DNA from: Trichomonas vaginalis G3
Taxonomy: Eukaryota > Parabasalia > Trichomonadida > Trichomonadidae
DNA: 64,000 nt
Assembly (NCBI RefSeq): GCF_026262505.1
Contig: NC_067206.1
Location: forward strand, 8,924,268 to 8,988,267
Direction of reading: 5' to 3'
The notes under the pieces were generated by a model. That model was not told where the DNA came from. It saw only the letters and a list, made by a program, of their open reading frames with translations, and did no database searches. The number at the start of each line of letters is the position of its first letter. The stretch's first letter is position 1. The position numbers were made by a program, and so were the translations under genes. Shown piece by piece: positions 10,378-18,640 of this stretch.

Positions 10378-10620
10378 ATGGGTTTCTTCAGTAAGATAGG
10401 AAACTTCTTTCAAAATGTTGGAAGAGGTATATGGAATGGAATAAAATCTGTCGGAAAAGGAATTTGGAACGGAGTCAAAAATATTGGTAAAAGAGTAGGT
10501 CAGTTCGTTGGTATTATACCTAAAGACCCTGAACCAGAAGAGCAAGCTCCTGTTATACAACAGCCTGAACCTGCACCACAGTCTAGTTGGCAACCAAATC
10601 CAACACCTCAACCGTATTAA
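10378..10620 (+). CDS. Small amphipathic virion-type protein
   Basis: An 80-residue protein. The N-terminal half is a repeated amphipathic, basic, Gly/Trp-containing helix (MGFFSKIGNFFQNVGRGIW, then GKGIWNGVKNIGKRVG) and the C-terminal half is Pro/Gln/Glu-rich. The N-terminal pattern resembles the MAAGFFKKIWNGIKKG proteins of element 2 and recalls membrane-active peptides of small DNA virus internal proteins such as adenovirus pVI. That comparison is by pattern only. It is immediately downstream of a TTTTTA signal and ends five bases from the convergent gene at 10625. It looks whole. Confidence 0.6.
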   Translation: MGFFSKIGNFFQNVGRGIWNGIKSVGKGIWNGVKNIGKRVGQFVGIIPKDPEPEEQAPVIQQPEPAPQSSWQPNPTPQPY

Positions 10621-10624
10621 AAAA

Positions 10625-11473
10625 TTATATTTTTATCGTTCGATAGTAGTTGTATATGAAACTAAGTTCTAAGTAAAACGCATGGTATAATGGAATTATT
10701 CTTTTTCTTCCATCTGTAGTAAACCATACTTGAAAGTCTGAAATACTTCCACTTGGTGGTTCGTATAACTTTGTAGGTTTTTCGTAAAAGTCATTTGCCA
10801 AGCATAAGAAAGAGTTTTGGGCGCCAGAAAATGAAGCATGAACAATAATAGCATCTTGGTCGAAAATATTTTCATATGTTCCATTAGGGTTTTCGACTTC
10901 ATAATAGTCCGGGTGTACTGGATATGCTGCAGGCTGATTTAACATCCTCATAAATCTATACCATGCCAAGTTGTTATATTTTGTAGAAATATAAACGTTT
11001 TCTCCAAGGTCTTCTATTTTATTGATTTTAACAGTTGCATTTTTCCTGTCATAAATAATATCGAGATGGTATTCTCCTTCGTCAATGTTATACTGGTTTG
11101 CATATTCGATATAGATATCGTTTATTTTTTCTTGAAAAGCTTGAAGAGTTGTTTCTAAGTTTACAAGCAAACTAACTTGTAAAAGTTTTCCCTGTTCAAA
11201 TTTCTCATGCATACGTTTTTCTTTGTTATAGTATCGAACTTCAAAACCGACCGTAAATGGGAAACCATGTATGGCTTCTGAAATGAACTTCATTCTACGA
11301 AAGCCAATAGCTTTTGTGACAGATGGGTCTCTTAGCCATCTTAATGGGTAGTCAAAACGATAGCCTTCATGCTTTACGGTCTCTGTCTCAAACTTTTGAC
11401 CGACATTAGTAAAAAGTTCATCTAATGGTTTAGTTGTAGCAACTCTTGAATTTTCTTTTTCTATTGGAAGCAT
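10625..11473 (-). CDS. Putative structural protein, paralogue of 15540-16400
   Basis: A 282-residue protein of unknown function, clearly paralogous to the 286-residue product at 15540. They share DTKPLD/TTKPLD, YRFDYPLRWL, KAIGFRR, a central FRMLNQP or FLRLLNQ motif, ASFSGAQNSFLC, FYEPPS and a C-terminal FQVWFTTDGRKRIIPLYHAF followed by LELSFIYNY. There is no membrane span or known catalytic motif. Two diverged copies in one element suggest a structural role, such as a minor capsid, spike or vertex protein, in line with the nearby fibre gene; this is inference. The start is divergent from the fibre gene and only 18 bases from its ATG. It looks whole. Confidence 0.65.
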   Translation of the reverse strand: MLPIEKENSRVATTKPLDELFTNVGQKFETETVKHEGYRFDYPLRWLRDPSVTKAIGFRRMKFISEAIHGFPFTVGFEVRYYNKEKRMHEKFEQGKLLQVSLLVNLETTLQAFQEKINDIYIEYANQYNIDEGEYHLDIIYDRKNATVKINKIEDLGENVYISTKYNNLAWYRFMRMLNQPAAYPVHPDYYEVENPNGTYENIFDQDAIIVHASFSGAQNSFLCLANDFYEKPTKLYEPPSGSISDFQVWFTTDGRKRIIPLYHAFYLELSFIYNYYRTIKI

Positions 11474-11491
11474 ATTTTATCTATAATAAAA
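11474..11491. promoter_or_regulatory. 18-bp bidirectional start signal
   Basis: The whole spacer between two divergent ATGs is ATTTTATCTATAATAAAA, a near-palindrome. Each strand reads T4-5A followed by about 12 AT-rich bases and an ATG. Both genes must start transcription within or just outside this spacer. Confidence 0.5.
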
Positions 11492-12955
11492 ATGTCGAAA
11501 GATATTGCTTCCATGAGAGAAATACAACACAACCGACAACTCATTATGCAAGCTCTAAATAAGAACACAACAAACTTTTCAAACTATTCTAAGATATCTG
11601 AGTCATTGAAAGAAGGAAACTTAAAACTGACATTAAACCCAATGACAGATGAGTTTCTGTTTCAAGACAATAAGAACCATACTGTCTGTATAAATCCAAC
11701 AAAAGGAACTTTAAACGAGAAACCTATAAATGAACTTCTTTTGAAGGCAGATGTTGACAACAAAGCTGACAAAGAATATGTAGACGATGCAATAGCAAAA
11801 GAAGAAGAAAGAGCTAACAATGCTTATGCAACAAAAGAACATACTCATCCTGAACTAGCAGACAAAACATATGTTGACAATAAAATGTCAAGTGAAGTGA
11901 CAAGAGCTGAAAACGAATATTCTAAAAAGACTCATATACATTATATTAACCAAATACCAAGTCTTAAGGAAACATTAGAGACAAAAGCAGATAAGACTCA
12001 TACACATTCTATATCTGATATTACAAACTTACAAGAAACCTTAAACAGGAAAAGTGCCGTTGGACATACACATACTATTGCAAATATTACAAACTTACAA
12101 GAAACCTTAAACAGGAAAAGTGACGTTGGACATACACATACCATTGCAAATATTACAAACTTACAAGAAACCTTAAACAGGAAAAGTGACGTTGGACATA
12201 CACATACATCTTCTGAAATAACAGACTTAAACGTTAGCCTTGAAAAGAAAGCAGACAAGAACCATACACATGATTTCTTCACAACTGTTGCTATAGAAAG
12301 TATTGAAGGAACGGTTGAAGAAACTGGTGGGGATGCATTATATTGTAAACCTCCTAACTTTCCACAAGGTTTAACATCGGATGACGACATAACGACGATG
12401 AGAAACATTAGATGTAAAGATGTTTATGTCATGAAGGATGAACATAATATTAAATTCACTGCTCAAGATTTATATGACAAGAAAGCAGACAAAACAGAGC
12501 TTCAAACATTAAAGACAGAAATACTTCAAACATTATATCCTATAGGCTCTATTTATACGTCAATGAACTCTACCAGACCAGAAGTAGTACTTGGTTTTTG
12601 GAACTTGGACTCAAATAGTCGACAGGTTTTTGTATTGTGCAAACTCTTCAAAGGAAACAGGTGGAAGTAAAACGATTTCAGGTGAAATTTACCTGCACAC
12701 AGTCACTACATAGATTTAAGTACATCTCAAGCAGGTTGGCATAAGCATAGATATTGGGATTGGTCAGCAATGACAAAAGGTAAAGGATATGATGTTAAAG
12801 ACAACGTTAAGTTTGCTATAAATTGTTACTGGAGTAACACTGAGGGAGGAGGAAACCATACACATCACGTTTCAGGATATACGCAAACAACGGGACAAAG
12901 TAAAGAATACATGCCACCTTACATGACAGTTTACGCATGGTATAGAATTGCTTAG
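11492..12955 (+). pseudogene. Phage-type tail-fibre/receptor-binding protein gene
   Basis: Encodes a fibre-like protein. The N-terminal part is helical and is followed by about four repeats of the type SDITNLQETLNRKSxVGHTHT, each ending in an HxH motif, with further THTH and NHTHDF motifs on either side. HxH motifs bind metal along the axis of trimeric phage fibres. Further on is YPIGSIYTSM, typical of phage collar/tail-fibre C-terminal domains, and the region ends in PPYMTVYAWYRIA, a common last motif of such proteins. This is established for bacteriophage fibres and unexpected in a eukaryotic element; it implies adhesion to a receptor. It sits head-to-head with the putative structural gene at 10625. 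The gene looks broken, with about one apparent break. Confidence 0.7.
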
Positions 12956-13006
12956 TCGTCATTTTCAACTTCTTTAGCATATTCGTCAGGAGTTGTCTTA
13001 TATTTG

Positions 13007-13911
13007 TTAGGAACTGTCTTTGAAAGTATACCACCTTGAACTTTGACAAGTTTTGAAACGAGGTCTGGCAATAGTAGTTTTATCTTCTGCTTGCAGTGTG
13101 TACATTTTGCCATGTTTGCCTAAAACTTCATAATATTCTCTTGTATACTTTCTTCTATTTTTACGAACACGAATGTGAGTACCTGTCGAGTTCCCATTGT
13201 TGTCATAGTCAATAGTATTTTCATATGGGTCGCGTTTAGGTATTTCTATTTTTACTTTGTCACCTTTCTGAAGTTTGAAGCCCGGCATTCTTTCTTGTTT
13301 GTCTCTTTTGACTAAATTATTAAATATATAGTCTTTCTCTAAGTCAGGGTTGTTTTTCATTTCTTCGGGGGAGTGGTTTCCCAAACCTTTTTGTTTACGG
13401 TTATTGTAAATATTTAAAACTTGTCTCATCTTTGCCATGGAGAAGTGTCTATACTTGTCGTCATATGACATTTCATTTGCTTCACCACCTTGTGGTTGGT
13501 TTAAGTCTCTTAACATTTTTATACAACCGTCAATGACACCAAGAGCAGAATGGTTTTGGTCGACAATGAAATATTGGTTTACATTTTTTGAACGCAGATA
13601 GTTTTTAATATCATCTGATTTGAAAGAACTTTCACAGTCAGATGTCAGTTTTGTTGGATGGTATTTGTCAACGAATATTGTCAAAGCAGTTTTCACATCT
13701 AAAATATTTTGGACCATAATGGTATGGCTTCACAGTATCTTGTGTTTTGACCAACAAATATTAACCAGTATGGTGGTCCATCTTCTCTATACCTCGGAAT
13801 GTTTTCCAAGATATCCATAAACCAAGCATTTGGTGTTGAACTAAAGATTTTTATCATGAGTGCTTTCTTTGTCGCTTTAGAAACATAGGGGTCCTTGTTT
13901 GGATTCGTCAT
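13007..13911 (-). pseudogene. rve-type (retroviral-like) integrase
   Basis: Minus-strand sequence for a DDE integrase of the Polinton/LTR class, which inserts linear DNA into the host genome. Visible parts are a core beginning around PYWLIFVGQNTRYCEA, LTSDCESSFKSDD with the second acidic catalytic motif, a helix with NQNHSALGVIDGCIKMLR, and a basic C-terminal domain resembling an SH3/chromo-type DNA-binding module (GDKVKIEIPK, then REYYEVLGKHGKMYTLQ). It is divergent from the gene at 13929 across a 17-bp spacer. It looks broken, with about one or two apparent breaks. The family assignment is by eye but consistent with TIR-bounded element 1. Confidence 0.7.
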
Positions 13912-13928
13912 TTTTTAACCCATAAGAA
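13912..13928. promoter_or_regulatory. 17-bp bidirectional start signal
   Basis: TTTTTAACCCATAAGAA is the complete spacer between the integrase ATG (minus) and ATG 13929 (plus). The plus strand shows TTTTTA followed by 11 bases and ATG. Confidence 0.5.
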
Positions 13929-14330
13929 ATGGGTTTATTTGGCGCATTAGCAGGAGTTGCATCCAGATTTTTGCCCGCAGTGGGAACAATAGCTAGAGGT
14001 GTATTTGGAGTTGGAAGGAAGATTTTGAGTACATTAGGTATACTGAAAGAGAAAGCACAACCTATTATACAAACTGTACAGAAAGGTTGGGATGTAGCAC
14101 GAGATGCAACAAATCTTATTCCAAATCCTGAAACAAGAGGAAAAGTTCAAGGATGGATGGACAATGTAGGAAGACAAGCAGGAAACTATTATAACAAAGC
14201 AAATGACTACTATAACCAAGCAGGACACTATATGGACCAAGGTGAAAGATTCTTTAACAGAGGATATAACCATGCACAACAATGGGTAAACAATAACCAA
14301 CCTCAACCGCCTCAAACGTGGGGAATGTAA
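13929..14330 (+). CDS. Amphipathic virion-type protein with Asn/Tyr repeat tail
   Basis: A 133-residue protein. Residues 1-45 are hydrophobic to amphipathic (MGLFGALAGVASRFLPAVG, then RGVFGVGRKILSTLG). The middle is helical (KAQPIIQTVQKGWDVARDA), and the C-terminal part repeats Tyr/Asn/Gln patterns (YYNKANDYYNQAGHYMDQG) before a Pro/Gln tail. It has no known family. The N-terminus resembles the small membrane-active proteins at 10378 and in element 2, so an internal virion or membrane-penetration role is possible. It starts 17 bases from the divergent integrase gene. It looks whole. Confidence 0.6.
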   Translation: MGLFGALAGVASRFLPAVGTIARGVFGVGRKILSTLGILKEKAQPIIQTVQKGWDVARDATNLIPNPETRGKVQGWMDNVGRQAGNYYNKANDYYNQAGHYMDQGERFFNRGYNHAQQWVNNNQPQPPQTWGM

Positions 14331-14353
14331 AATTTTTTACTGAGATGAAATGA
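14328..14353 (+). promoter_or_regulatory. Repeated start signal, copy 1
   Basis: A 26-base stretch with TTTTTTACTGAGATGAAATG is identical to 14500-14525. It overlaps the preceding stop and contains the next ATG. Confidence 0.55.
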
Positions 14354-14502
14354 ACAATACAGCATTGAGACAAATGGGTTCAAGATGGATTTGTCGACTT
14401 CCAGCAGTTACACCACGTGTTTGTCAAGTTCTTCCTATACCTCAGGAAGTTTTAGACCGACTTAAAAAACAACAACAACCAGTTGAAAACAAACCAAACT
14501 AA
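14350..14502 (+). CDS. Small basic hypothetical protein
   Basis: A 50-residue ORF (MNNTALRQMGSRWICRLP ... QQQPVENKPN) between two copies of an identical 26-base leader. It is basic, with two Cys and a Gln/Asn-rich tail, and has no membrane span or known domain. The tight head-to-tail packing and duplicated start signal support its being a real gene. Function unknown. Confidence 0.5.
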   Translation: MNNTALRQMGSRWICRLPAVTPRVCQVLPIPQEVLDRLKKQQQPVENKPN

Positions 14503-14525
14503 AATTTTTTACTGAGATGAAATGA
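14500..14525 (+). promoter_or_regulatory. Repeated start signal, copy 2
   Basis: Identical to 14328-14353, with the ATG at 14522. TTTTTA is followed by 10 bases and ATG, matching the element 1 start pattern. Confidence 0.55.
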
Positions 14526-15106
14526 CCGAAGAAGTTGAAACGGTAGATTTGACACCACAAACAAAAAGTTCAGAACCATTGTCAAAACCTGTCAAAGAAC
14601 TTACAGATGAAGAGAAAAATTCAATAATAGAAAGTGCCAGGTCTGGAAATACAAACCCTAACTACAAAGTCACTTTTCATAAAAATGGAACGGCTAGTAT
14701 CTCAAAAAAGAAACAGACTCTCACAAATAAAATATTGAAGTCTGAAGGAGCTTTCGAGACAACAGATGGAAAAGTTTACTTCACTGACCAACAGTTCATT
14801 ATAGAACATCTCATTGACTTAGAGTCGAAATATTCTAAACTTTACAACAAACACAAAAAGTTGAAAGGAAAACAAAAACAAATGGCATATGATATTTATG
14901 AAGATGTTGACGACACAACTGTTCCTGCAGGTGAGGTAAAGTCAGAGGAACCGAAAAGTGACGAAAAACCGATAGAAGAAGAAAAACCAAAAACTGAAGA
15001 TAAACCAAAACCAAAGTTTAGTTTCCAAACTAAACCAAGTCAACCTTCATTAGCTGGTATGGGTTGGCGTCAAAGACTTATGGCAGCAGGCGGTTATGTA
15101 AAGTAA
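14522..15106 (+). CDS. Charged hypothetical protein of element 1
   Basis: A 194-residue hydrophilic protein. It has an acidic/Thr-rich start, a predicted coiled segment (IEHLIDLESKYSKLYNKHKK), a Lys/Glu/Pro low-complexity stretch (SEEPKSDEKPIEEEKPKTED) and a short hydrophobic-aromatic end (LAGMGWRQRLMAAGGY). There is no membrane span or catalytic motif. It lies in a run of small plus-strand genes between the integrase and the second structural paralogue. The composition would suit a scaffold or linker protein, but I recognise no family. It looks whole and starts within an element-type leader. Confidence 0.55.
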   Translation: MTEEVETVDLTPQTKSSEPLSKPVKELTDEEKNSIIESARSGNTNPNYKVTFHKNGTASISKKKQTLTNKILKSEGAFETTDGKVYFTDQQFIIEHLIDLESKYSKLYNKHKKLKGKQKQMAYDIYEDVDDTTVPAGEVKSEEPKSDEKPIEEEKPKTEDKPKPKFSFQTKPSQPSLAGMGWRQRLMAAGGYVK

Positions 15107-15136
15107 AGAAAAAAATATTTTTTTATTTTTATAAAA

Positions 15137-15382
15137 ATGCCCCCATATAGAATGGATAGAAAGTCTGCTAGAATAAAAGCAGAGTTGCAAAGATATGGTT
15201 GGAGAGTTTCGAAGAATTTTAAATATAGGAAGGGAAGACCCATAAAAGTCTATGACAAATTGTCTGGTCTTCGCTACGAAATGGATTTGGAAACAGCACG
15301 TGCCAATTATCCAAACAGACTAGAGAGGTTAGAAGAAGAACGTCTTATGGACATGCCTTTCGATGTGTTAAACATTGCATGA
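15137..15382 (+). CDS. Small basic hypothetical protein
   Basis: An 81-residue, strongly basic protein (MDRKSARIKAELQRYGWRV, then YRKGRPIKVYDK) with a charged C-terminal helix (NRLERLEEERLMDMP). There are no Cys pairs or membrane span. Basic charge suggests nucleic-acid binding, but no known fold is recognised. It follows 14522-15106 by 30 bases, with a T-rich signal right before its ATG. A further tiny ORF (about 18 codons at 15431) follows and is not called separately. Confidence 0.5.
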   Translation: MPPYRMDRKSARIKAELQRYGWRVSKNFKYRKGRPIKVYDKLSGLRYEMDLETARANYPNRLERLEEERLMDMPFDVLNIA

Positions 15383-15523
15383 AGTAAAAAATTTATTTTA
15401 AAAAAGTGACATTTTTTTATTTTATTTGAAATGTACGCTGAGTTTGTTAGTGAACCTCAAGTTGAAGGAAACTTGTTTGTTAGATGAGAAATATGAAATG
15501 GCATACCATTTTAAAACAATATA

Positions 15524-15539
15524 TTTTTACATATATTAA
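15524..15539 (+). promoter_or_regulatory. Element-specific TTTTTA start signal
   Basis: TTTTTACATATATTAA directly precedes ATG 15540 and is nearly the same as the signal before 10378. Confidence 0.5.
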
Positions 15540-16400
15540 ATGCTTCAGGTTGAAAAACAAAGAACAAAAGTAGCAGATACAAAACCGTTAGACTATATCT
15601 TTACAAATGCTGGTAGGACTATTTCAGATGAAGAAATTTCATCCCGAGCATACAGGTTTGACTATCCAATTCGTTGGCTTCAAAGTCCTTCAGATGCAAA
15701 GGCAATAGGATTTAGAAGAGTTTTGTTTTCAAATAGAACTAACGCATTTATGTTCGCAGTATATTTTCATGGGCAGTATAAAGGTTCTGATGGTCTAATA
15801 GACAAATTTGACGAAATGAGAATCTTTACAGTTCGTTCAGACGAAAGTCTTGAGAAAACTCTAAATGACTTTCAAACTCAAATGAACAAATATTATTGGG
15901 AATTTCAAGAAAAATACGACTCTTTACTAAATGGAACATACTATCTGAAACTAGAATATGACAAGATGAACTCCACCGTTTCATTTCAAAAGATTGAAAT
16001 TAACCCTCCAAGAGATACAGAGTTTTTATTTTGGAAAGTAGACAAACGTTCTTGGGCACAATTTCTTCGGTTACTAAACCAGAACGAACCATTACCACCA
16101 GATGGTCCATTTAAATTTATACTTCCACCAGCAGATTTGATGGTTTATAGAAACGTGTTTGACCCTCAAAATGTTATGTGTCATGCAAGTTTCAGTTCAA
16201 GCAACAATAGTTTTCTATGTATTGGTAAGGACTTTTATGACTTTGCTTCTAAATTCTACGAACCACCTAGTAACAGTTTCTCTGACTTTCAAGTTTGGTT
16301 CACAACAAATGGTGTGCAACATATTATTCCATTGTACTATGACTTTTATCTCGAATTGTCTTTCATATATAACTACAGAAAAGTGCTGAAAAAGTATTGA
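15540..16400 (+). CDS. Putative structural protein, paralogue of 10625-11473
   Basis: A 286-residue protein sharing its whole length with the 282-residue product at 10625: DTKPLDYIFTNAGR at the start, YRFDYPIRWLQSPSDAKAIG, FLRLLNQ in the middle, and FYEPPSNSFSDFQVWFTTNG near the end. No membrane span, signal peptide or active site is visible. The pair probably arose by duplication within the element lineage, then diverged; they face opposite directions at each side of the fibre/integrase block. A capsid-vertex or fibre-base role is a guess from position. It looks whole. Confidence 0.65.
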   Translation: MLQVEKQRTKVADTKPLDYIFTNAGRTISDEEISSRAYRFDYPIRWLQSPSDAKAIGFRRVLFSNRTNAFMFAVYFHGQYKGSDGLIDKFDEMRIFTVRSDESLEKTLNDFQTQMNKYYWEFQEKYDSLLNGTYYLKLEYDKMNSTVSFQKIEINPPRDTEFLFWKVDKRSWAQFLRLLNQNEPLPPDGPFKFILPPADLMVYRNVFDPQNVMCHASFSSSNNSFLCIGKDFYDFASKFYEPPSNSFSDFQVWFTTNGVQHIIPLYYDFYLELSFIYNYRKVLKKY

Positions 16401-16409
16401 AAAATAATG

Positions 16410-16480
16410 TTTATGTTAGCATGTTAGATCTAACACGTTTTCTAACCACTTTTCTAACATCGTAGAAAACTCATGAAAAC
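16410..16480 (+). repeat. Palindromic module a of the cassette array
   Basis: The core GTTAGATCTAAC (424-435 within 16.4 kb) is flanked by GTTAG upstream and two CTAAC copies downstream, so an inner and an outer stem can form. It lies just past the stop of the structural paralogue. Confidence 0.65.
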
Positions 16481-16537
16481 AATTTATTTTTGACACTTTC
16501 ACAAAAAACATAAAAAAGGTGAGTTAAAATGAGATGT

Positions 16538-16834
16538 TTACTGAACTGGTTGGATGTCGCCTTCTGAGGTTATGTAGAACGGCTGACCCGAGAAGTGAAG
16601 GAGACCCTTGAGAATTTGTATAATTCGTGGAATTGGACTCTCTCTGTTTGGTATTTTTATCCAAGGACGCTTGGCAAAGAACTTTATAATGGCTTCTCTT
16701 TTGGCGTCCTTTATGTCGTCGAAAGGAGTGCCTTCTGGTACCTCAATTGGAATTCCAGTCGAAGTCTCGAGATTCAAGGCAGCCCTTCCAGAAATAGTGG
16801 TGAACTTGACCTTGGGCTTCATGACCTTGCGCAA
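16538..16834 (-). CDS. Hypothetical protein, possible cassette gene
   Basis: A 98-residue minus-strand ORF (VKFTTISGRAALNLETS, GIPIEVPEGTPFDDIKDAK, REAIIKFFAKRPWIKIP, ending in YITSEGDIQPVQ). The mix of charged and hydrophobic residues looks protein-like, and the open frame continues upstream of the chosen Met. No domain is recognised. It lies between palindromic modules a and b and reads opposite to its neighbours. It could be a cassette gene or a remnant. Confidence 0.4.
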   Translation of the reverse strand: MRKVMKPKVKFTTISGRAALNLETSTGIPIEVPEGTPFDDIKDAKREAIIKFFAKRPWIKIPNRESPIPRIIQILKGLLHFSGQPFYITSEGDIQPVQ

Positions 16835-16851
16835 GTAGTCTTTAACAAGCT

Positions 16852-17288
16852 CGTTAATTTAAATTAGGTAAACTGCCTCATCTAATGGCTCGATGTTGTC
16901 CATTGCTACTGTCAGAAAAAGTACTGCTACTGTCAGAAAAAGTACTGCTTCTGTCAGTAAAAGTACTGCTACTGTCAGTAAAAGTACTGCTACTGTCAGT
17001 AAAAGTACTGCTACTGTCAGTAAAAGTACTGCTACTGTCAGTAGCAGTACTGCTAGTAGCAGAGATTTTTATCGTTGGTGGTCCGACGGTTAAGCCACAA
17101 ACGAATGTCCGACGTCCCACCAACCCTTGGATGTTCCAGCAATTCCAATCTCAATCCAAATCGAAGAGAGACCAAGAGTTCGAAGAAGGTCTGAACCGCT
17201 TACGCAAAGAGTATGCTACAGCTCCAATTGAGAGAAAGTTGTTCCCGGACCAAAAAATAATGTTTAGGGTAGATGGTTAGATCTAACC
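16852..17288 (+). repeat. Cassette copy 1 (short Pro/Gln-rich unit)
   Basis: Begins with TTAATTTAAATTAGGTAAAC (also at 17359), then a tandem repeat, then a segment coding FQQFQSQSKSKRDQ and RKEYATAPIERKLFPDQK, then module b. The same order recurs in the longer copy at 17359-18022. The coding part is a shorter, degenerate relative of the 17667 gene. Confidence 0.6.
16903..17062 (+). repeat. 21-bp tandem repeat, about seven units
   Basis: Tandem units containing ACTGCTACTGTCAG then A/T-rich bases and GTACT, with a few substitutions. In frame this gives a 7-residue repeat on either strand, so long ORFs here are a by-product of the period. Confidence 0.85.
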
Positions 17289-17345
17289 TCATTTCTACCC
17301 TCATTTCTACCCTCATGAATTTTCATGAATTTTCATGAATTTTAT
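17270..17345 (+). repeat. Palindromic module b
   Basis: Core GGTTAGATCTAACC at 17275-17288, with an outer stem GGGTAGA paired with TCTACCC, present twice. It is followed by CATGAATTTTCATG. Confidence 0.75.
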
Positions 17346-17414
17346 ATATTAATGTTTTCGTTAATTTAAATTAGGTAAACTGCCTCGTCAAATCCTTCTG
17401 GCATTCCGAGTCCT

Positions 17415-17655
17415 TCCATCCGACAGGAAAATATTTTCCCGACAACTGGAAAAAATTTTCCTTCCGACAGGAAGAACTCTTCCAGTTGTCCGTCCGTAAA
17501 CCATTCAAATTTTCGAAAATTGAGAACTTTTTGGTCGAACTTCAGAAAAAGTTTTTCCTTCCAACAGGAAAAAATTTTCCTTCCGACAGGAAAAAATTTT
17601 CCTTCCGACAGAAAAAGTTCTTCCTTCCGACAGGAAAAGTTTTTCCTTCCGACAG
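17415..17655 (+). repeat. Imperfect 21-23-bp tandem repeat
   Basis: Repeated TTTTCCTTCCGACAGGAAAA-type units, each partly self-complementary. It occupies the same place in cassette 2 as the different 21-bp repeat does in cassette 1. Confidence 0.75.
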
Positions 17656-17666
17656 GACACAAACGA

Positions 17667-18005
17667 ATGTCCGACGTTCCTCTTCCTGAACGCCTTCCCA
17701 AACCAGAGGAACCTAAAGCACCAGCCCCTGCACCTCAGTTCCAGCAAGTACCTCCGAATTACTACCAATTTCCACCTCAAGGTTACTACCTACCACAAGG
17801 CTTCCCGAACTACCCTCCTCAGCCTATGCCTTACTTCCTCAACCCTTGGTTGTTCCAGCAAGCTCCACCCCAGCAATTCCAATCTCAATCCAAATCGAAG
17901 AGAGACCAAGACTTCGAAGAAGGTCTGAACCGTTTACGCAAAGAGTATGCTACAGCTCCAATTGAGAGAAAGTTGTTCCCGGACCAAAAAATATATTTTA
18001 GGTGA
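17667..18005 (+). CDS. Pro/Gln-rich cassette protein
   Basis: A 112-residue protein starting MSDVPLPERLPKPEEPKAPA. The long Pro/Gln/Tyr-rich middle (PQFQQVPPNYYQFPPQGYY) is followed by a charged C-terminal region (SKSKRDQDFEEGLNRLRKEY, then ATAPIERKLFPDQKIYFR) that also occurs in the shorter cassette at 16852-17288. Low complexity prevents a family call. Its stop lies inside the first stem of module c. The duplicated layout suggests cassette copying. Confidence 0.5.
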   Translation: MSDVPLPERLPKPEEPKAPAPAPQFQQVPPNYYQFPPQGYYLPQGFPNYPPQPMPYFLNPWLFQQAPPQQFQSQSKSKRDQDFEEGLNRLRKEYATAPIERKLFPDQKIYFR

Positions 18006-18065
18006 AGAGGTTAGATCTAACCTGTTTTTTCACCTGTTTTCTCACCCTCTTGAATTTTCATGAAT
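17995..18065 (+). repeat. Palindromic module c
   Basis: Inner stem GGTTAGATCTAACC (18009-18022) and outer stem GGTGAA/TTCACC. It is a third combination of inner and outer stem sequences. Confidence 0.75.
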
Positions 18066-18095
18066 TTTATATATTAATGTTTTCGTTAAGCCACT

Positions 18096-18419
18096 TTGTG
18101 CTGTCAGTCAGTCAGTCAGTCAGTCAGTTTAGGAAAGACTTTAGAAAGTTGTTGGAAAATAAGTCCTGGGAAGAGAATTATAAGGCATTTTGTGAAGAAT
18201 ATAGCAACCGCCGGAATTCAGACGGTTGCTTTTTATACAAAATTCATGCAGGAAATTCTTGAGTTTTGGTTGAAAGAATACGGTGGAGCCAAAAGTGGCT
18301 CGACCTCAAAACAAACATTTTATGAGCTTACAAAGGGTGTTATGAATGAATTCAAAGGTATTTACATACATCCTGACCTCGTTCATTTTGTTGCTAAATT
18401 CAGTAAAAATAATGTTTAG
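18096..18419 (+). pseudogene. KilA-N domain fragment
   Basis: The C-terminal half reads FKGIYIHPDLVHFVAKFS, the hallmark end of KilA-N DNA-binding domains (GxYVHPDLVxxVAxW), found in large DNA viruses, phages and trichomonad genomes. The upstream part contains a (CAGT)n tract at 18103-18128 and is less convincing as coding. It sits between modules c and d and is shorter than a full KilA-N protein. It looks like a partial, broken cassette related to the gene at 21040. Confidence 0.5.
18103..18128 (+). repeat. (GTCA)n microsatellite
   Basis: Six tandem GTCA units immediately before the KilA-N fragment. Confidence 0.9.
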
Positions 18420-18482
18420 GTGAAGTGGTGAGATCTCACCCGTTTTTTCACCTCTTTTCTCACCTCATGAATTTTCATGATT
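18410..18482 (+). repeat. Palindromic module d
   Basis: Inner stem GGTGAGATCTCACC (18427-18440), outer GGTGAA/TTCACC, an extra CTCACC, then CATGAATTTTCATG. It forms the outer end of a long inverted repeat with 19850-20180. Confidence 0.8.
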
Positions 18483-18640
18483 TCATCGTAAATGTTTTGT
18501 CAAGACTTCTTCGTAAATGATTTGTCATGATTTCATCGTAAATGTTTTGTCAAACATGAACGTATATGTTTTGTCAAGACTTCTTCGTAAATGTTTTGTC
18601 AAGACTTCTTCATCGTAATGAGCGTAAATCAGACAAAAAT
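18480..18640 (+). repeat. Direct repeats, TGTTTTGTCAAGACTTCTTC family
   Basis: Several near-copies of a 24-25-base unit (CGTAAATGTTTTGTCAAGAC plus TTCTT) with no ORF. The inverted counterpart is at 19915-20095. Confidence 0.8.

Noticed and set aside
16878-17280. ORFs of 66-131 codons through the 21-bp repeat
   Set aside because: The period is a multiple of three, so frames stay open on both strands without coding meaning.
18480-18640. CRISPR-like array
   Set aside because: The repeats are nearly contiguous with no unique spacers of even size, and the host is eukaryotic. They are simple direct repeats.
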